Source: Acidobacteriaceae bacterium
GTDB lineage: Bacteria > Acidobacteriota > Terriglobia > Terriglobales > Acidobacteriaceae
Direction of reading: 5' to 3'
Assembly (NCBI GenBank): GCA_003132445.1
Contig: PKXU01000088.1
Span: 1-44,115, forward strand
Length of the DNA stretch: 44,115 nucleotides
Positions 17,094 through 25,320 of the stretch are shown piece after piece. Position 1 is the stretch's first letter; each line of letters starts with the position of its first letter. The position numbers and the translations under genes are program-made. A model generated the notes under the pieces. That model made no database searches and was not told where the DNA came from. It saw nothing but the letters and a program-made list of their open reading frames with translations.

Positions 17094-17453
17094 ATGAGTG
17101 CTCCGTTGTCGGCAGATTTAGCGCAGATTGGCAAGTCGGTGGTCATTAAAGGCGAACTATCGGGTAGCGAAGACCTTTATGTCGACGGTCAGGTGGAGGG
17201 CAGCATCTCCCTCAAAAACAATAGTTTGACGGTGGGGCCGCATGGCCAGGTAAAAGCCTCGGTTGAGGCCAAGGGAGTGGTCGTCCAAGGCAAACTCGAC
17301 GGGAATGTGCAAGCCAGCGACCGGGTGGAATTGAGAAAGTCCGCCATAATGAATGGCGATATCTCGACGGTCAGGATTTCGATTGAGGAAGGCGCGTTCC
17401 TGAAAGGAAAGATTGATATTCAGGGCAGGGCGGAGAAGGCGGCAGGAAAGTAA
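17094..17453 (+). CDS. Bactofilin (cytoskeletal polymer protein)
   Basis: The 119-residue protein is a short bactofilin. The DUF583 beta-helix core runs from IGKSVVIKGELSGSEDLYVDGQVEGSI through ISTVRISIEEGAFLKGKI, with repeated strand-turn units containing V/I-x-G patterns. A short tail ends in AEKAAGK. Bactofilins polymerise without nucleotide and help shape, polarity or cell-wall placement. ATG 17094 is preceded by AAGGAG. An upstream in-frame ATG lacks a ribosome site. A methyltransferase gene follows 100 bp downstream on the same strand. Confidence 0.93.
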   Translation: MSAPLSADLAQIGKSVVIKGELSGSEDLYVDGQVEGSISLKNNSLTVGPHGQVKASVEAKGVVVQGKLDGNVQASDRVELRKSAIMNGDISTVRISIEEGAFLKGKIDIQGRAEKAAGK

Positions 17454-17553
17454 CTTTTCCCGCCGCATGCCGATGAGTTAAAGTGTTGCTTTTAGAGGTT
17501 GATATAAGGCATTGCGTTACTAGTCGCCCGGGCAAGGGCGAAGTATCGGTCGA

Positions 17554-18273
17554 ATGGCATCAGTCACCCATAATTTCATGAAGCTCTTTCGCAGCTCTTC
17601 GGGCGGGTCGGAAACGACTACACCCGCCGCCGCGCAGAAAATCGCACGCCGCTCCAGCGGCTTGGGCGAGCTCTCGCGCTTCTGGGAGGCTGAGACTCCG
17701 CTGTGCGTGCTCGACCTGGGTTCGACATCGGCGTCGAATATTCGATTTTTCACCGAACGCAGCCACAAAATTTACAGTGAAGATTTGCTCGTCGCTTCGA
17801 CGGATCCGAGTTTGGCGACGAAAGATGAACAGGGCAATCCCATCCTTGACAGCCGTAGGTTTCTGGCCGACAACGTGGTTTATCCCGCAGCCCATTTCGA
17901 TGTCGTGCTGTGTTGGAATCTGCCAGACTATCTGGACGAGAGCCTGGTGCGGCCGGTTATGGGACGTTTGTGGTCGGTGCTCAAGCCGGGAGGAATGATG
18001 CTCGCGTTTTTTCATACCAAAGACGCTGGGCCCGATTCTCCCTGCTACCGCTTCCACATTGTCGGAAAAGATACGCTTGAAATGCAGCCCATCGTGCTGC
18101 GCCGTGAAACCCGCCGCGGGTCGACGGGAGCCGTGCATACCGCTGTGGGCGAGGGTTTCCGCCTGCAGCGCGTTTTTAATAACCGCCACATTGAAACTCT
18201 CTTCCGCGATTTTGCCTCTATCAAATTCTTTTTGGCCCGCGACAATGTGAGGGAAGTGTTGGTCGTGCGGTAA
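17554..18273 (+). CDS. Class I SAM-dependent methyltransferase-like protein
   Basis: The 239-residue protein has a methyltransferase Rossmann pattern: LCVLDLGSTSASNIRFFTE as motif I (LDLGS with a degenerate glycine loop), AAHFDVVLCWNLPDYLDE as the motif IV region, and WSVLKPGGMMLAFFHTKD. The Gly-rich SAM loop is weak (GSTSA instead of GxGxG), so catalytic activity is uncertain. Substrate unknown. A short Ser/Thr-rich N-terminus precedes the domain. Following a bactofilin suggests shared transcription and perhaps an envelope-related role, which is inference only. Confidence 0.8.
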   Translation: MASVTHNFMKLFRSSSGGSETTTPAAAQKIARRSSGLGELSRFWEAETPLCVLDLGSTSASNIRFFTERSHKIYSEDLLVASTDPSLATKDEQGNPILDSRRFLADNVVYPAAHFDVVLCWNLPDYLDESLVRPVMGRLWSVLKPGGMMLAFFHTKDAGPDSPCYRFHIVGKDTLEMQPIVLRRETRRGSTGAVHTAVGEGFRLQRVFNNRHIETLFRDFASIKFFLARDNVREVLVVR

Positions 18274-18282
18274 CGGCGGGAG

Positions 18283-18384
18283 AATTACTGATTGCTGATT
18301 TTTGATTGCTGATTGCTGATTGAAAACCACTAGCCGCTTTTTGATTCTTCAATCAACAATCAAAAATCATCAATCAACAATTTC
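18283..18384. repeat. Heptamer repeat locus C: inverted arms of GATTGCT / CAATCAA units
   Basis: The left arm has GATTGCT, GATTTTT, GATTGCT, GATTGCT and GATTG from 18290 to 18322. The right arm has CAATCAA, CAATCAA, AAATCAT, CAATCAA and CAATTTC from 18350 to 18384. Even the variant third-from-outside unit is matched (GATTTTT with AAATCAT). The spacer is 27 bp. It lies between convergent methyltransferase genes, and the right arm supplies the last codons and TGA of the reverse-strand gene. It could act as a bidirectional terminator. Confidence 0.92.
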
Positions 18385-19051
18385 TTCCCTTCCACGCAAT
18401 GACTCCCATGCGAAACAGAAAGTGCCGCGAGATTTCTACCCGCAGGCTTGGTGCGGCTCTCAATAGAATCTGGCGTATCTCTTTCGGAACATAGGCCTGG
18501 CGGACGGAGGCAAGGCCGTCCACGCGCGATACATAGCTGCGCATCAGCGGGAAACCCGCATACACCAGCGCGAGGTGCAAGGGATGCCGAACAATGTCAT
18601 TGATTAAGATCGCGCAGCGGCTCACACGTAATGACTCAGCCGCAAAGCGCGAAAGTTCGACAGGCCCCAAGTGGTGGGCAAACAGGCTGCAACTCACCAG
18701 ATCGAAACTGCCATCCGGAAAGGGAAGCGCCAGCGCATCCGCGACCACGGCACGATTGGTGCGCAACAAATGAGTGCGCACTCGATCAAGATCGGTGATG
18801 TCGAGAGTGATTCCCTTACCCGCCAATTGCCGCGCCGCGAGTCGGGGTACTTCACCCAGACCCGCGCCCACTTCCAGGAGAGAGAAAGTTTTTGTTCCGG
18901 TCGCGGAAGCAACGCGCTCAATCAGATTCCGCGTGGTGGCAACTCCGCCGAACCAACGATTGATGCGGCACAGATCACGCAGCGAAGTTTCCACCTCGGC
19001 GGGAGGACATGTATCCGAATCGAGGACTTCAGTTTGACTGATTCGCTGCAT
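18374..19051 (-). CDS. Class I SAM-dependent methyltransferase
   Basis: The 225-residue protein from ATG 19051 has motif I SLLEVGAGLGEVPRLAA, the acidic strand ITLDITDLDRVR, VVADALALPFPDGSFDLVSCSLFAHHL (motifs II-IV) and a hydrophobic helix region RHPLHLALVYAGFPLMRSYVSRVDG. The upstream 30 in-frame codons (19052-19141) lie inside the MITE-like element, so the inner ATG is preferred, though its ribosome site is weak. The family resembles methyltransferases found with polyketide or lipid-modifying genes, but no such partner is adjacent. Its stop codon is formed by heptamer repeat C. Confidence 0.82.
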   Translation of the reverse strand: MQRISQTEVLDSDTCPPAEVETSLRDLCRINRWFGGVATTRNLIERVASATGTKTFSLLEVGAGLGEVPRLAARQLAGKGITLDITDLDRVRTHLLRTNRAVVADALALPFPDGSFDLVSCSLFAHHLGPVELSRFAAESLRVSRCAILINDIVRHPLHLALVYAGFPLMRSYVSRVDGLASVRQAYVPKEIRQILLRAAPSLRVEISRHFLFRMGVIAWKGRNC

Positions 19052-19068
19052 GTGCGCATCGCGAAGAT

Positions 19069-19229
19069 ATGTGGAGACAGCCGCCCCCGGCTGTCCGTCG
19101 AGTACAACTCGACAGATTGTTTCAGGGCTACAAACCGACACATTCCTCGCTGCTGGAACTGTCGTCGCGTGCCCACAGAGAGCGTCGAGCTTCGCTCGAG
19201 TGGACAGCTGGGGACGGCTGTCACCACAT
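19069..19229. mobile_element. MITE-like element with ~29-bp imperfect inverted ends
   Basis: The left end (19069-19097) begins ATGTGGAGACAGCCG. The right end (19200-19229), in reverse complement, begins ATGTGGTGACAGCCG. The two ends agree at most positions. Inside lie two further hairpins, TCGAGTACAACTCGA and TCGAGCTTCGCTCGA. There is no coding sequence and I see no clear target-site duplication. The element separates the methyltransferase and the ABC exporter. It could equally be a BIME-like palindromic repeat pair. Confidence 0.7.
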
Positions 19230-19238
19230 CACCCCGCC

Positions 19239-21068
19239 TCAGACTTCGGCCAATTCTTCTTCCAGCAACTGCTTGTTATACAGGTCGCAATAGTAGCCGT
19301 TCAAGGCCAGCAGTTCGTCGTGCGTGCCCAGTTCGACGATGCGCCCGCCATGCAGCACGGCGATGCGATCCGCATTGCGCACGGTGGAGACCCGGTGGGA
19401 AATGAAGATGGTGGTGCGGCCGCGCATTACATCGCGCAAGTGCTTAAGAATTTTGTCTTCAGTGTGGGTGTCGACGCTCGAGAGCGCGTCGTCAAGGATC
19501 AGAATCCGGGGGTTGCGAATGAGTGCCCGCGCGATTGCAGTGCGCTGCTTCTGTCCGCCGGAGAGTGTGATGCCGCGCTCTCCCACCATGGTGTCGTAGC
19601 CCTCGGGAAAACTCTCGATATCAATTGCAATATTCGCGGCGTCGGCCGCTCGGTGAACTTCTTGATCCGACGCGGAATCGACGCCCAGCGCAATGTTCTC
19701 GCGGATGCGATCGCTAAACAGGAAAGTTTCCTGGGGAACGAATCCAATCTGTTTGCGCAGCGATGCAAGCAGATATTCGCGAACCGGTCGTCCGTCGATC
19801 AGAACCATTCCAGGTTCTGCATCGTAAATGCGCGGGATGAGGCTCACCAAAGTGGTCTTACCGGAACCGGTTGGGCCGACAATCGCCAGGCTACTGCCTG
19901 CGGGAATGCGCAAGTTCACGTCGTGCAGAACTTGTTTTCCCTCGTAGCTGAAATTGAGCCCGCGGAATTCGATCTTGCCCGCGATTTCCAGGTTTTGCGC
20001 TGCGGGAGCATCCTGAATCTCGGGCTGCTCATGCATGATTTCGTTGATGCGAATCAGCGACGCAGTGCCGCGCTGGAAAAGGTTGATGACCCAACCCAGC
20101 GCGATGATTGGCCAGGTGAGTTGCATCATGTAAGTGCTAAAGGAAACGAATTGTCCCACGCTCATGGAGCCGGATAGGGACAGCGTGGTCGTGATTGCGG
20201 GAAGTGTAATCCCCGGACGCAAGATGGCTGGAGTCCAAACGAAATTCACATGCGAAAGTCCGTGAATGACTTCCCGTCCGCCCAGCCACAGCACCAGCAC
20301 TACGGCACATCCCAGCATTAGTTCGAGCGTCGGCCACAGCATTCCCATGAGCCGTACCAGGCGTAAACTCCGGCGAATGTATTCCTGATTCTCGGCTTCG
20401 AAGGCCCGGATCTCGGCCTCTTCCTGCACGTAGGCGCGGATCAGGCGCGCCCCGGAAAAGTTCTCCTGGGCGCGAGCGGAGATGTCGGAGAACATCGCCT
20501 GAATTCTTTCGAAGCGTTCGTGAATTCGCCGACCGAAAGTCTGGATCACGATGCTCACCGCGGGCAGCGGCAAGAATGTATACAGCGTGAGCCATGGGCT
20601 GATGGAAATCATGAGAGCCAGCGCGCCGGCGGTATAAACGAGCGTGTTGGCCGAGTACATGATGGCCGGCCCGAGCAACATGCGGACTGCATTCAAGTCA
20701 TTGGTGGCGCGGGCCATGATGTCGCCGGTGCGATGCCGCTGGTAATAGGAGTAAGAAAGGACTTCCAGGCGCGCGAACAAATCGTTGCGCAAATCGAACT
20801 CGATGTCGCGTGAGATCCCGATCACGATCCAGCGAGTGAGGAACTGGAAGATTCCTTTGGTGGCGGCAATGGCAAGCAACAGTACGGCATAAATCAGAAG
20901 CTTGTGCCGGGTGACATCTTCGTGGAGATCGTCGGCGGCCTTGCCGAGTACCAGCGGAAACAGAATCCAGATGCCATTCGTTAGCAAAACGCAAAGCGTG
21001 CCGGCAACGTAACTCCAGCGGTAGCGTTTTAGATAAGGCAGCAGCGGGCGTAAAATCGTCAGCAGCAT
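19239..21068 (-). CDS. ABC exporter, fused membrane and ATPase domains (MsbA-like)
   Basis: The 609-residue half-transporter has six membrane segments in about residues 15-320, with the family block LRNDLFARLEVLSYSYYQRHRTGDIMARATNDLNAVR. The ATPase domain follows, with Walker A VGPTGSGKTT, signature LSGGQKQRTAIARA, Walker B ILILDDALSSVD and the switch His in FISHRVST. It functions as a dimer exporting lipids, peptides or drugs. The substrate is unknown. It is divergent from hemW with 119 bp between. Confidence 0.93.
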   Translation of the reverse strand: MLLTILRPLLPYLKRYRWSYVAGTLCVLLTNGIWILFPLVLGKAADDLHEDVTRHKLLIYAVLLLAIAATKGIFQFLTRWIVIGISRDIEFDLRNDLFARLEVLSYSYYQRHRTGDIMARATNDLNAVRMLLGPAIMYSANTLVYTAGALALMISISPWLTLYTFLPLPAVSIVIQTFGRRIHERFERIQAMFSDISARAQENFSGARLIRAYVQEEAEIRAFEAENQEYIRRSLRLVRLMGMLWPTLELMLGCAVVLVLWLGGREVIHGLSHVNFVWTPAILRPGITLPAITTTLSLSGSMSVGQFVSFSTYMMQLTWPIIALGWVINLFQRGTASLIRINEIMHEQPEIQDAPAAQNLEIAGKIEFRGLNFSYEGKQVLHDVNLRIPAGSSLAIVGPTGSGKTTLVSLIPRIYDAEPGMVLIDGRPVREYLLASLRKQIGFVPQETFLFSDRIRENIALGVDSASDQEVHRAADAANIAIDIESFPEGYDTMVGERGITLSGGQKQRTAIARALIRNPRILILDDALSSVDTHTEDKILKHLRDVMRGRTTIFISHRVSTVRNADRIAVLHGGRIVELGTHDELLALNGYYCDLYNKQLLEEELAEV

Positions 21069-21187
21069 GTAATTCAGTAGATGAAATTTTAGCAGCGGCG
21101 GTGCAGGCAGAGTAGGTTGTTTTCACGGCCAGGAACTGAACAAGGTTCATTAGGAACACCAGCGTTAGGTCAGCATCCAAGACTTCA

Positions 21188-22381
21188 ATGGCTTTAGGCA
21201 TTTATATTTCCGTGCCGTTCTGCCGCACCAAGTGCAGCTACTGCAACTTCGCTTCCGATGTATTCTCGCGCGTTGTTTTTGAGCGCTATGTCGATCGCGT
21301 GTGTGCTGACATTTCCAGTGCAGAGCAAACCGCGAATGAGATGGATGGAATTTATGAGCACGAAGTGGACTCGATCTATCTCGGCGGCGGCACGCCCACT
21401 TTGCTTGAGCCCGGGCAGTTGAAGCGCATTTTCGAGGCTGTCCGGCAACAATTTAAGGTGGCGCGGGACGCGGAAGTGACGGTCGAGTGTGCTCCCGGAA
21501 CGCTTGCATCTCCGGTGATTGAGGGACTGCAGCGTTGCGGTGTCAATCGTGTGAGCCTGGGCGTGCAATCTTTTGTTGACGCGGAGGCAGCAGCGGTCGG
21601 GCGGTTGCACAAGCGAGACACCGTCTTCGACGATATCGCGCGCCTTCGTGCGGCGGGCATTCGCAACATCAATATCGATCTGATCGCCGGACTTCCGCAC
21701 CAGACCGCGGAAACCTGGCAGGAATCGCTCGAACAGACGCTTGCCGCTGGGGCGCCGCACGTCAGCGTCTACATGCTTGAGGTGGATGAAGATTCGCGTT
21801 TAGGCCGGGAAGTGATCGCGGGCGGAACGAAATACCACGCGCATTTCGTGCCAGACGAAGAGGCTACTGCTGATTTCTACCTTGCGGCGTGCGAAGAGTT
21901 GGAAGCGGTAGGGATTGCGCAATACGAAATTTCCAACTTTGCGCGAGCGGGCTCCGAGTCGCGGCATAATCTTAAGTATTGGACGCGGCATCCGTATCTC
22001 GGTTTCGGCATCGACGCTCACTCAATGCTGGTCTCGGCGTCGCCAGAAGCTGAAGGGGTGCGCTTTGCTACACCAGATGTGCTGGAAAAATATGTTGCGG
22101 CAGCAGCCTTGCAACGAACTCTGGTTTCGTCCGCGGCCGCTTTAGAAGAAAGTTTCTTCCTCGGGCTGCGTTTGAATCGCGGCGTCGATTTGCAAGAAAT
22201 TTCAGCAACGTTCGGCCAACAGGCGGTCGAAAATCTCAAGCCGGTGATTATGGGATTAATTGCGGACGGACTGATGACTCGAAACGGCGAAGTCATTCGG
22301 CTTACATCGCGCGGAAGATTGTTTTCCAACGATGTTTTCCAGGCGTTTCTCGCGCCGGCTGACTTATCGATGAGGTCCTGA
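21188..22381 (+). CDS. hemW: Radical-SAM heme chaperone HemW
   Basis: The 397-residue protein has the radical-SAM cluster motif CRTKCSYCNF (Cys12, Cys16, Cys19), which carries the extra Cys-Asn-Phe typical of HemW/HemN relatives. SIYLGGGTPTLLEPGQL, VSLGVQSFVD and the SAM-contact region NINIDLIAGLPHQT follow. The C-terminal HemN_C-like domain ends with LTSRGRLFSNDVFQAFL. HemW proteins insert heme into respiratory proteins and lack the coproporphyrinogen oxidase activity of true HemN. The 234 bp downstream show nothing recognisable. Confidence 0.92.
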   Translation: MALGIYISVPFCRTKCSYCNFASDVFSRVVFERYVDRVCADISSAEQTANEMDGIYEHEVDSIYLGGGTPTLLEPGQLKRIFEAVRQQFKVARDAEVTVECAPGTLASPVIEGLQRCGVNRVSLGVQSFVDAEAAAVGRLHKRDTVFDDIARLRAAGIRNINIDLIAGLPHQTAETWQESLEQTLAAGAPHVSVYMLEVDEDSRLGREVIAGGTKYHAHFVPDEEATADFYLAACEELEAVGIAQYEISNFARAGSESRHNLKYWTRHPYLGFGIDAHSMLVSASPEAEGVRFATPDVLEKYVAAAALQRTLVSSAAALEESFFLGLRLNRGVDLQEISATFGQQAVENLKPVIMGLIADGLMTRNGEVIRLTSRGRLFSNDVFQAFLAPADLSMRS

Positions 22382-22615
22382 AGAGCCAGTCAGGTCCGCG
22401 GTGCAAACCATGCGGTCGGTTGGGCTCACTCTACAGAACTACGAAATCGCCAGCATTGATGCCGTGTCCGGCGTTTTGCTATTTCATTTCCAGCAGTAAC
22501 TTCTGCGCTGCTGCGGAGCTGTGTTCTAATCGAATTTCGCAGAAGTTAGAAGTGTCCTGAATGTGAAGCGCTTTCGTCTCAAGTATGCCTTGGAGAGCGT
22601 AGTCTCGGAGGAACC

Positions 22616-23758
22616 TTGGACTTCCAATTGAACGAAGAGCAGTTGCATTTGAAAAAAAGCGTGCGCGAGTTTGCCGAGCGCGAGATTAAGCCTAACGTCA
22701 TGAAGTGGGACGAGGCTGGCGAGTTCCCACTCGCAATCATCAAGGAACTCGGCAAACTAGGAATGCTGGGAATGATTTTTCCTGGCGAGTACGGCGGGGC
22801 TGGCATGGGCTACGTAGAATACGTAACCGCTATCGAGGAACTCTCGCGCGTAGACGGGTCGGTGGGAATCATCGTTGCGGCGCACACGTCCTTGTGTTCG
22901 AATCATATTTTTCTTGCCGGCAACGAGGCGCAGAAAAAGAAATACGTCAGCAAACTCGCGACCGGCGAATTCATTGGCGCATGGGGACTCACGGAACCGT
23001 CGTCAGGGTCAGATGCCGGGAGCGCGCGCATGACGGCGATGCGCAAGGGCAACAACTGGGTACTGAACGGCACCAAGACCTTCTGCACAAACGGGCACTA
23101 TGCGGATGTAGTTGTCGTGCTCGCAGTGACCGATCGCGCGGCGCACACGCATGGGATTTCCGCGTTCGTGGTCGAAAAAGATACCAAGGGATTTCGTCCC
23201 GGCAAAAAAGAAAACAAACTGGGGCTGCGCGCCAGCGACACCGCCGAGTTGATCTTTGAAGATTGCGTCATTCCTGCGGAGAATCTGCTGGGCGGCGAAG
23301 GCCAGGGGTTTCCCGACGCCATGCGCGTACTCGATGGCGGCCGCATCTCGATTGCGGCGCTGTCGCTCGGCATGGCTGAGGGCGCTTATGAAGCGGCGCT
23401 GAAGTATTCGAAACAGCGGCGTCAGTTTGGCAAAGCTATCAGCGATTTTCAGGCGATCCAGTGGAAATTGGCCGACATGGCCACGGAGATCGACGCGGCC
23501 ATGCTGCTCACTATGCGCGCAGCGTCGATGAAGGATTCGGGGATGAAGACCACACAGGAATCTTCCATGGCGAAGTTATATGCCAGCGAAGTGGCCGTGC
23601 GGTGCGCTAACGAAGGCGTGCAGATTCACGGCGGCTACGGCTTCATCAAAGATTATCCCGCAGAAAAATTTTATCGCGACGTGAAGCTGTGCACCATCGG
23701 CGAGGGCACCAGCGAAATTCAGCGGCTGGTGATCGCGCGGCAGTTGCTGAAGGACTAG
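22616..23758 (+). CDS. Acyl-CoA dehydrogenase (short-chain type)
   Basis: The 380-residue flavoprotein oxidises acyl-CoA to trans-2-enoyl-CoA, passing electrons to ETF. Landmarks are [39 protein letters not shown] (FAD contact), [19 protein letters not shown], and the C-terminal catalytic region [40 protein letters not shown]. The Glu in IGEGTSEIQ matches the catalytic base position of short-chain and butyryl-CoA enzymes. The start is TTG 22616 with GGAGGA 4 bases upstream. The position near meaB-mce fits branched-chain or propionyl-CoA catabolism. Confidence 0.93.
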   Translation: MDFQLNEEQLHLKKSVREFAEREIKPNVMKWDEAGEFPLAIIKELGKLGMLGMIFPGEYGGAGMGYVEYVTAIEELSRVDGSVGIIVAAHTSLCSNHIFLAGNEAQKKKYVSKLATGEFIGAWGLTEPSSGSDAGSARMTAMRKGNNWVLNGTKTFCTNGHYADVVVVLAVTDRAAHTHGISAFVVEKDTKGFRPGKKENKLGLRASDTAELIFEDCVIPAENLLGGEGQGFPDAMRVLDGGRISIAALSLGMAEGAYEAALKYSKQRRQFGKAISDFQAIQWKLADMATEIDAAMLLTMRAASMKDSGMKTTQESSMAKLYASEVAVRCANEGVQIHGGYGFIKDYPAEKFYRDVKLCTIGEGTSEIQRLVIARQLLKD

Positions 23759-23763
23759 TCGGG

Positions 23764-23800
23764 GTTCTTAGCGGTTAGCTCCTAGCTTTTCGTTCTCAGC
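23764..23800. repeat. Heptamer repeat locus D: GTTCTTA/GCTCCTA units
   Basis: Units GTTCTTA, GCGGTTA, GCTCCTA, GCTTTTC and GTTCTCA start at 23764, 23771, 23778, 23785 and 23792. They are degenerate but keep a strict 7-bp period and share the GCTYYTA consensus of loci B and E. The repeat lies between the convergent acyl-CoA dehydrogenase and membrane-protein genes. It supplies the TAG stop (23782-23784) and last codons of the latter. Confidence 0.8.
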
Positions 23801-24231
23801 CACACTTGCCACACAAACAGCGCCCAATAGCTGGTCATGAGTGCAACAAACAGGCACGTCAACAAAAAGTGGCCAATTACGAACTGCCTTCCCTGGGGCC
23901 AATCCTCGTGTGAAAAATAGAATGCATCGATGATAATGCGCGCTGTCCAGTAGCTTCCTATAAAGCAGACCAGGCCCATCGCAGCGCGGTCGCCGCGGAG
24001 CATTTCGCCGTGCAGCGCGAGCGTCAGGGTGCCAAATGCCATGATGGTCAGGACTGTGAAGCCTCCCTGCACCCAGAGCAATTTTCGATTGAACGCCATA
24101 AGTTGAGCCAGATCCTGTTTCCAGCGCAGGCGGTATGGCACCTGAAAGCTGGCAAACAGGATTAGAAAATGCCCGGCGGCCGCCAGCCACAGAATGGAGT
24201 CGAAGAATCGTTCTGTCAGAAGTTGAGTCAT
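23782..24231 (-). CDS. Small multi-spanning membrane protein of unknown function
   Basis: The 149-residue protein has about four hydrophobic segments and conserved-looking charged spots (LRWKQDLAQLMAFNRKLLW, DAFYFSHEDWPQG). No family was recognised. Its ATG overlaps the stop of the MBOAT-like gene (ATGA at 24228-24231), so the two are translationally coupled and probably act together in the membrane. The 3' end, TKS plus stop, is written in heptamer repeat D. Confidence 0.8.
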   Translation of the reverse strand: MTQLLTERFFDSILWLAAAGHFLILFASFQVPYRLRWKQDLAQLMAFNRKLLWVQGGFTVLTIMAFGTLTLALHGEMLRGDRAAMGLVCFIGSYWTARIIIDAFYFSHEDWPQGRQFVIGHFLLTCLFVALMTSYWALFVWQVWLRTKS

Positions 24232-25130
24232 AGGGCATGGATCGCGTGCATAAAGGGAACGATTACACGCAGCACAAACGGAGGATGAAAAAGCCAGAAG
24301 ACGGGAGCTGCGATCACAACCAGCATGAAGATCCAGGCCGTTGGGCCCGTATGCATGCCGAGGCGCCTGCCGAGAGAAGAACGTTCCAAACTCACCCCAA
24401 CGCCTTGCAACAAAAAGTATCCAGTGGGCAATCCGTACCCGCCACGAGCGGGCAGCGAGATCACCAAATCATGAATTAGCCCGGATGCTAAGAAGACTAG
24501 TAACCCGGCAATGGCCGCGCCAGTGCGCCTGTGAAGTGGGCGAAAGATCAGGTCATGGGCCAGTTGGCGAAAACCCAAATTCCAGCGCTTGCCCCAGAAC
24601 TCGCCGAGAGACTTCGAGAGTAATGGCTTCGACATGATTGGTTCCGCATCGACGCCCATGGTCTGCCAAAACAGAGCGATCAGATGGAAGGTGCCAAAGT
24701 GGAGGAGCAAGACCAAGCCGAGAAGCGCGATCCAACCCTGGACGAGAGGTTGTTGTGCGGGGATCCTCCGAGCGACCGACCAAAGCAGAAGTATTCCCAA
24801 ACAAGTCTTCAGACTTGCCCATAGCCACTCCTGTAGCCCGGGCACCGGGGTCCTTCTGCGCGAATCGAGGAAGTTTTCCGCGTTCATACCCGGCCACGCC
24901 GCAACGTAGGCTAGCGAACGCCACGAGTCATGAGGAATACGGTCCCGTGCTTGCCACCATGTGATCCACTTGAGTCCGAGAAAGATCGCGAAAGACAGTG
25001 TCCACATAAACAGCCATGCGGGCATCCGATTGCGAAAAAGAATGGTGACTGCCGTAAGAACAGGGAGCGGAAGCCAGCCTGGCCAGGATGCGGTGGAGAC
25101 GCGAGGCGCGATCTGTAATTCGCTTTCCAA
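24228..25130 (-). CDS. MBOAT / wax-synthase-like membrane acyltransferase
   Basis: The 300-residue protein has about eight hydrophobic segments. The block SLSEFWGKRWN-like (here KSLGEFWGKRWNLGFRQL) and a later conserved His in ASGLIHDLVISLP match the MBOAT_2/wax-synthase pattern, FWGRRWH followed by a buried His. Plant-type wax synthases of this family esterify fatty alcohols with acyl-CoA. In bacteria the acceptor is unknown. The family call is by motif only. It is divergent from meaB and coupled to the small membrane protein downstream. Confidence 0.72.
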   Translation of the reverse strand: MESELQIAPRVSTASWPGWLPLPVLTAVTILFRNRMPAWLFMWTLSFAIFLGLKWITWWQARDRIPHDSWRSLAYVAAWPGMNAENFLDSRRRTPVPGLQEWLWASLKTCLGILLLWSVARRIPAQQPLVQGWIALLGLVLLLHFGTFHLIALFWQTMGVDAEPIMSKPLLSKSLGEFWGKRWNLGFRQLAHDLIFRPLHRRTGAAIAGLLVFLASGLIHDLVISLPARGGYGLPTGYFLLQGVGVSLERSSLGRRLGMHTGPTAWIFMLVVIAAPVFWLFHPPFVLRVIVPFMHAIHAL

Positions 25131-25320
25131 GCGAGCCTTGTGTTCTTTTTCTGCGCGGAACTGGCCTTCACTCTACAAGGGACGCCGCAAGCGGGCAATA
25201 ATTCATGTTATTCAGCCGGTTTTAAAATTCTGTCCGAGGCCATTTACTCGGCAACGCGCAGTTTCGCAGACCCCGCTCCTGCTTTACACTGTTCGTTTGG
25301 ACACCGGCTTGAATCACGAC

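Noticed and set aside
19052-19141. Longer N-terminus of the reverse-strand methyltransferase
   Set aside because: These codons lie within the MITE-like element and carry no methyltransferase pattern.
19050-20177. Long + strand frame across the ABC exporter 3' half
   Set aside because: Antisense to well-conserved Walker and signature motifs; no domain of its own.
24961-25320. 120-residue N-terminal extension of MeaB
   Set aside because: It runs through the 5' part of the divergent MBOAT gene and does not look like MeaB; family members start near MQKW.
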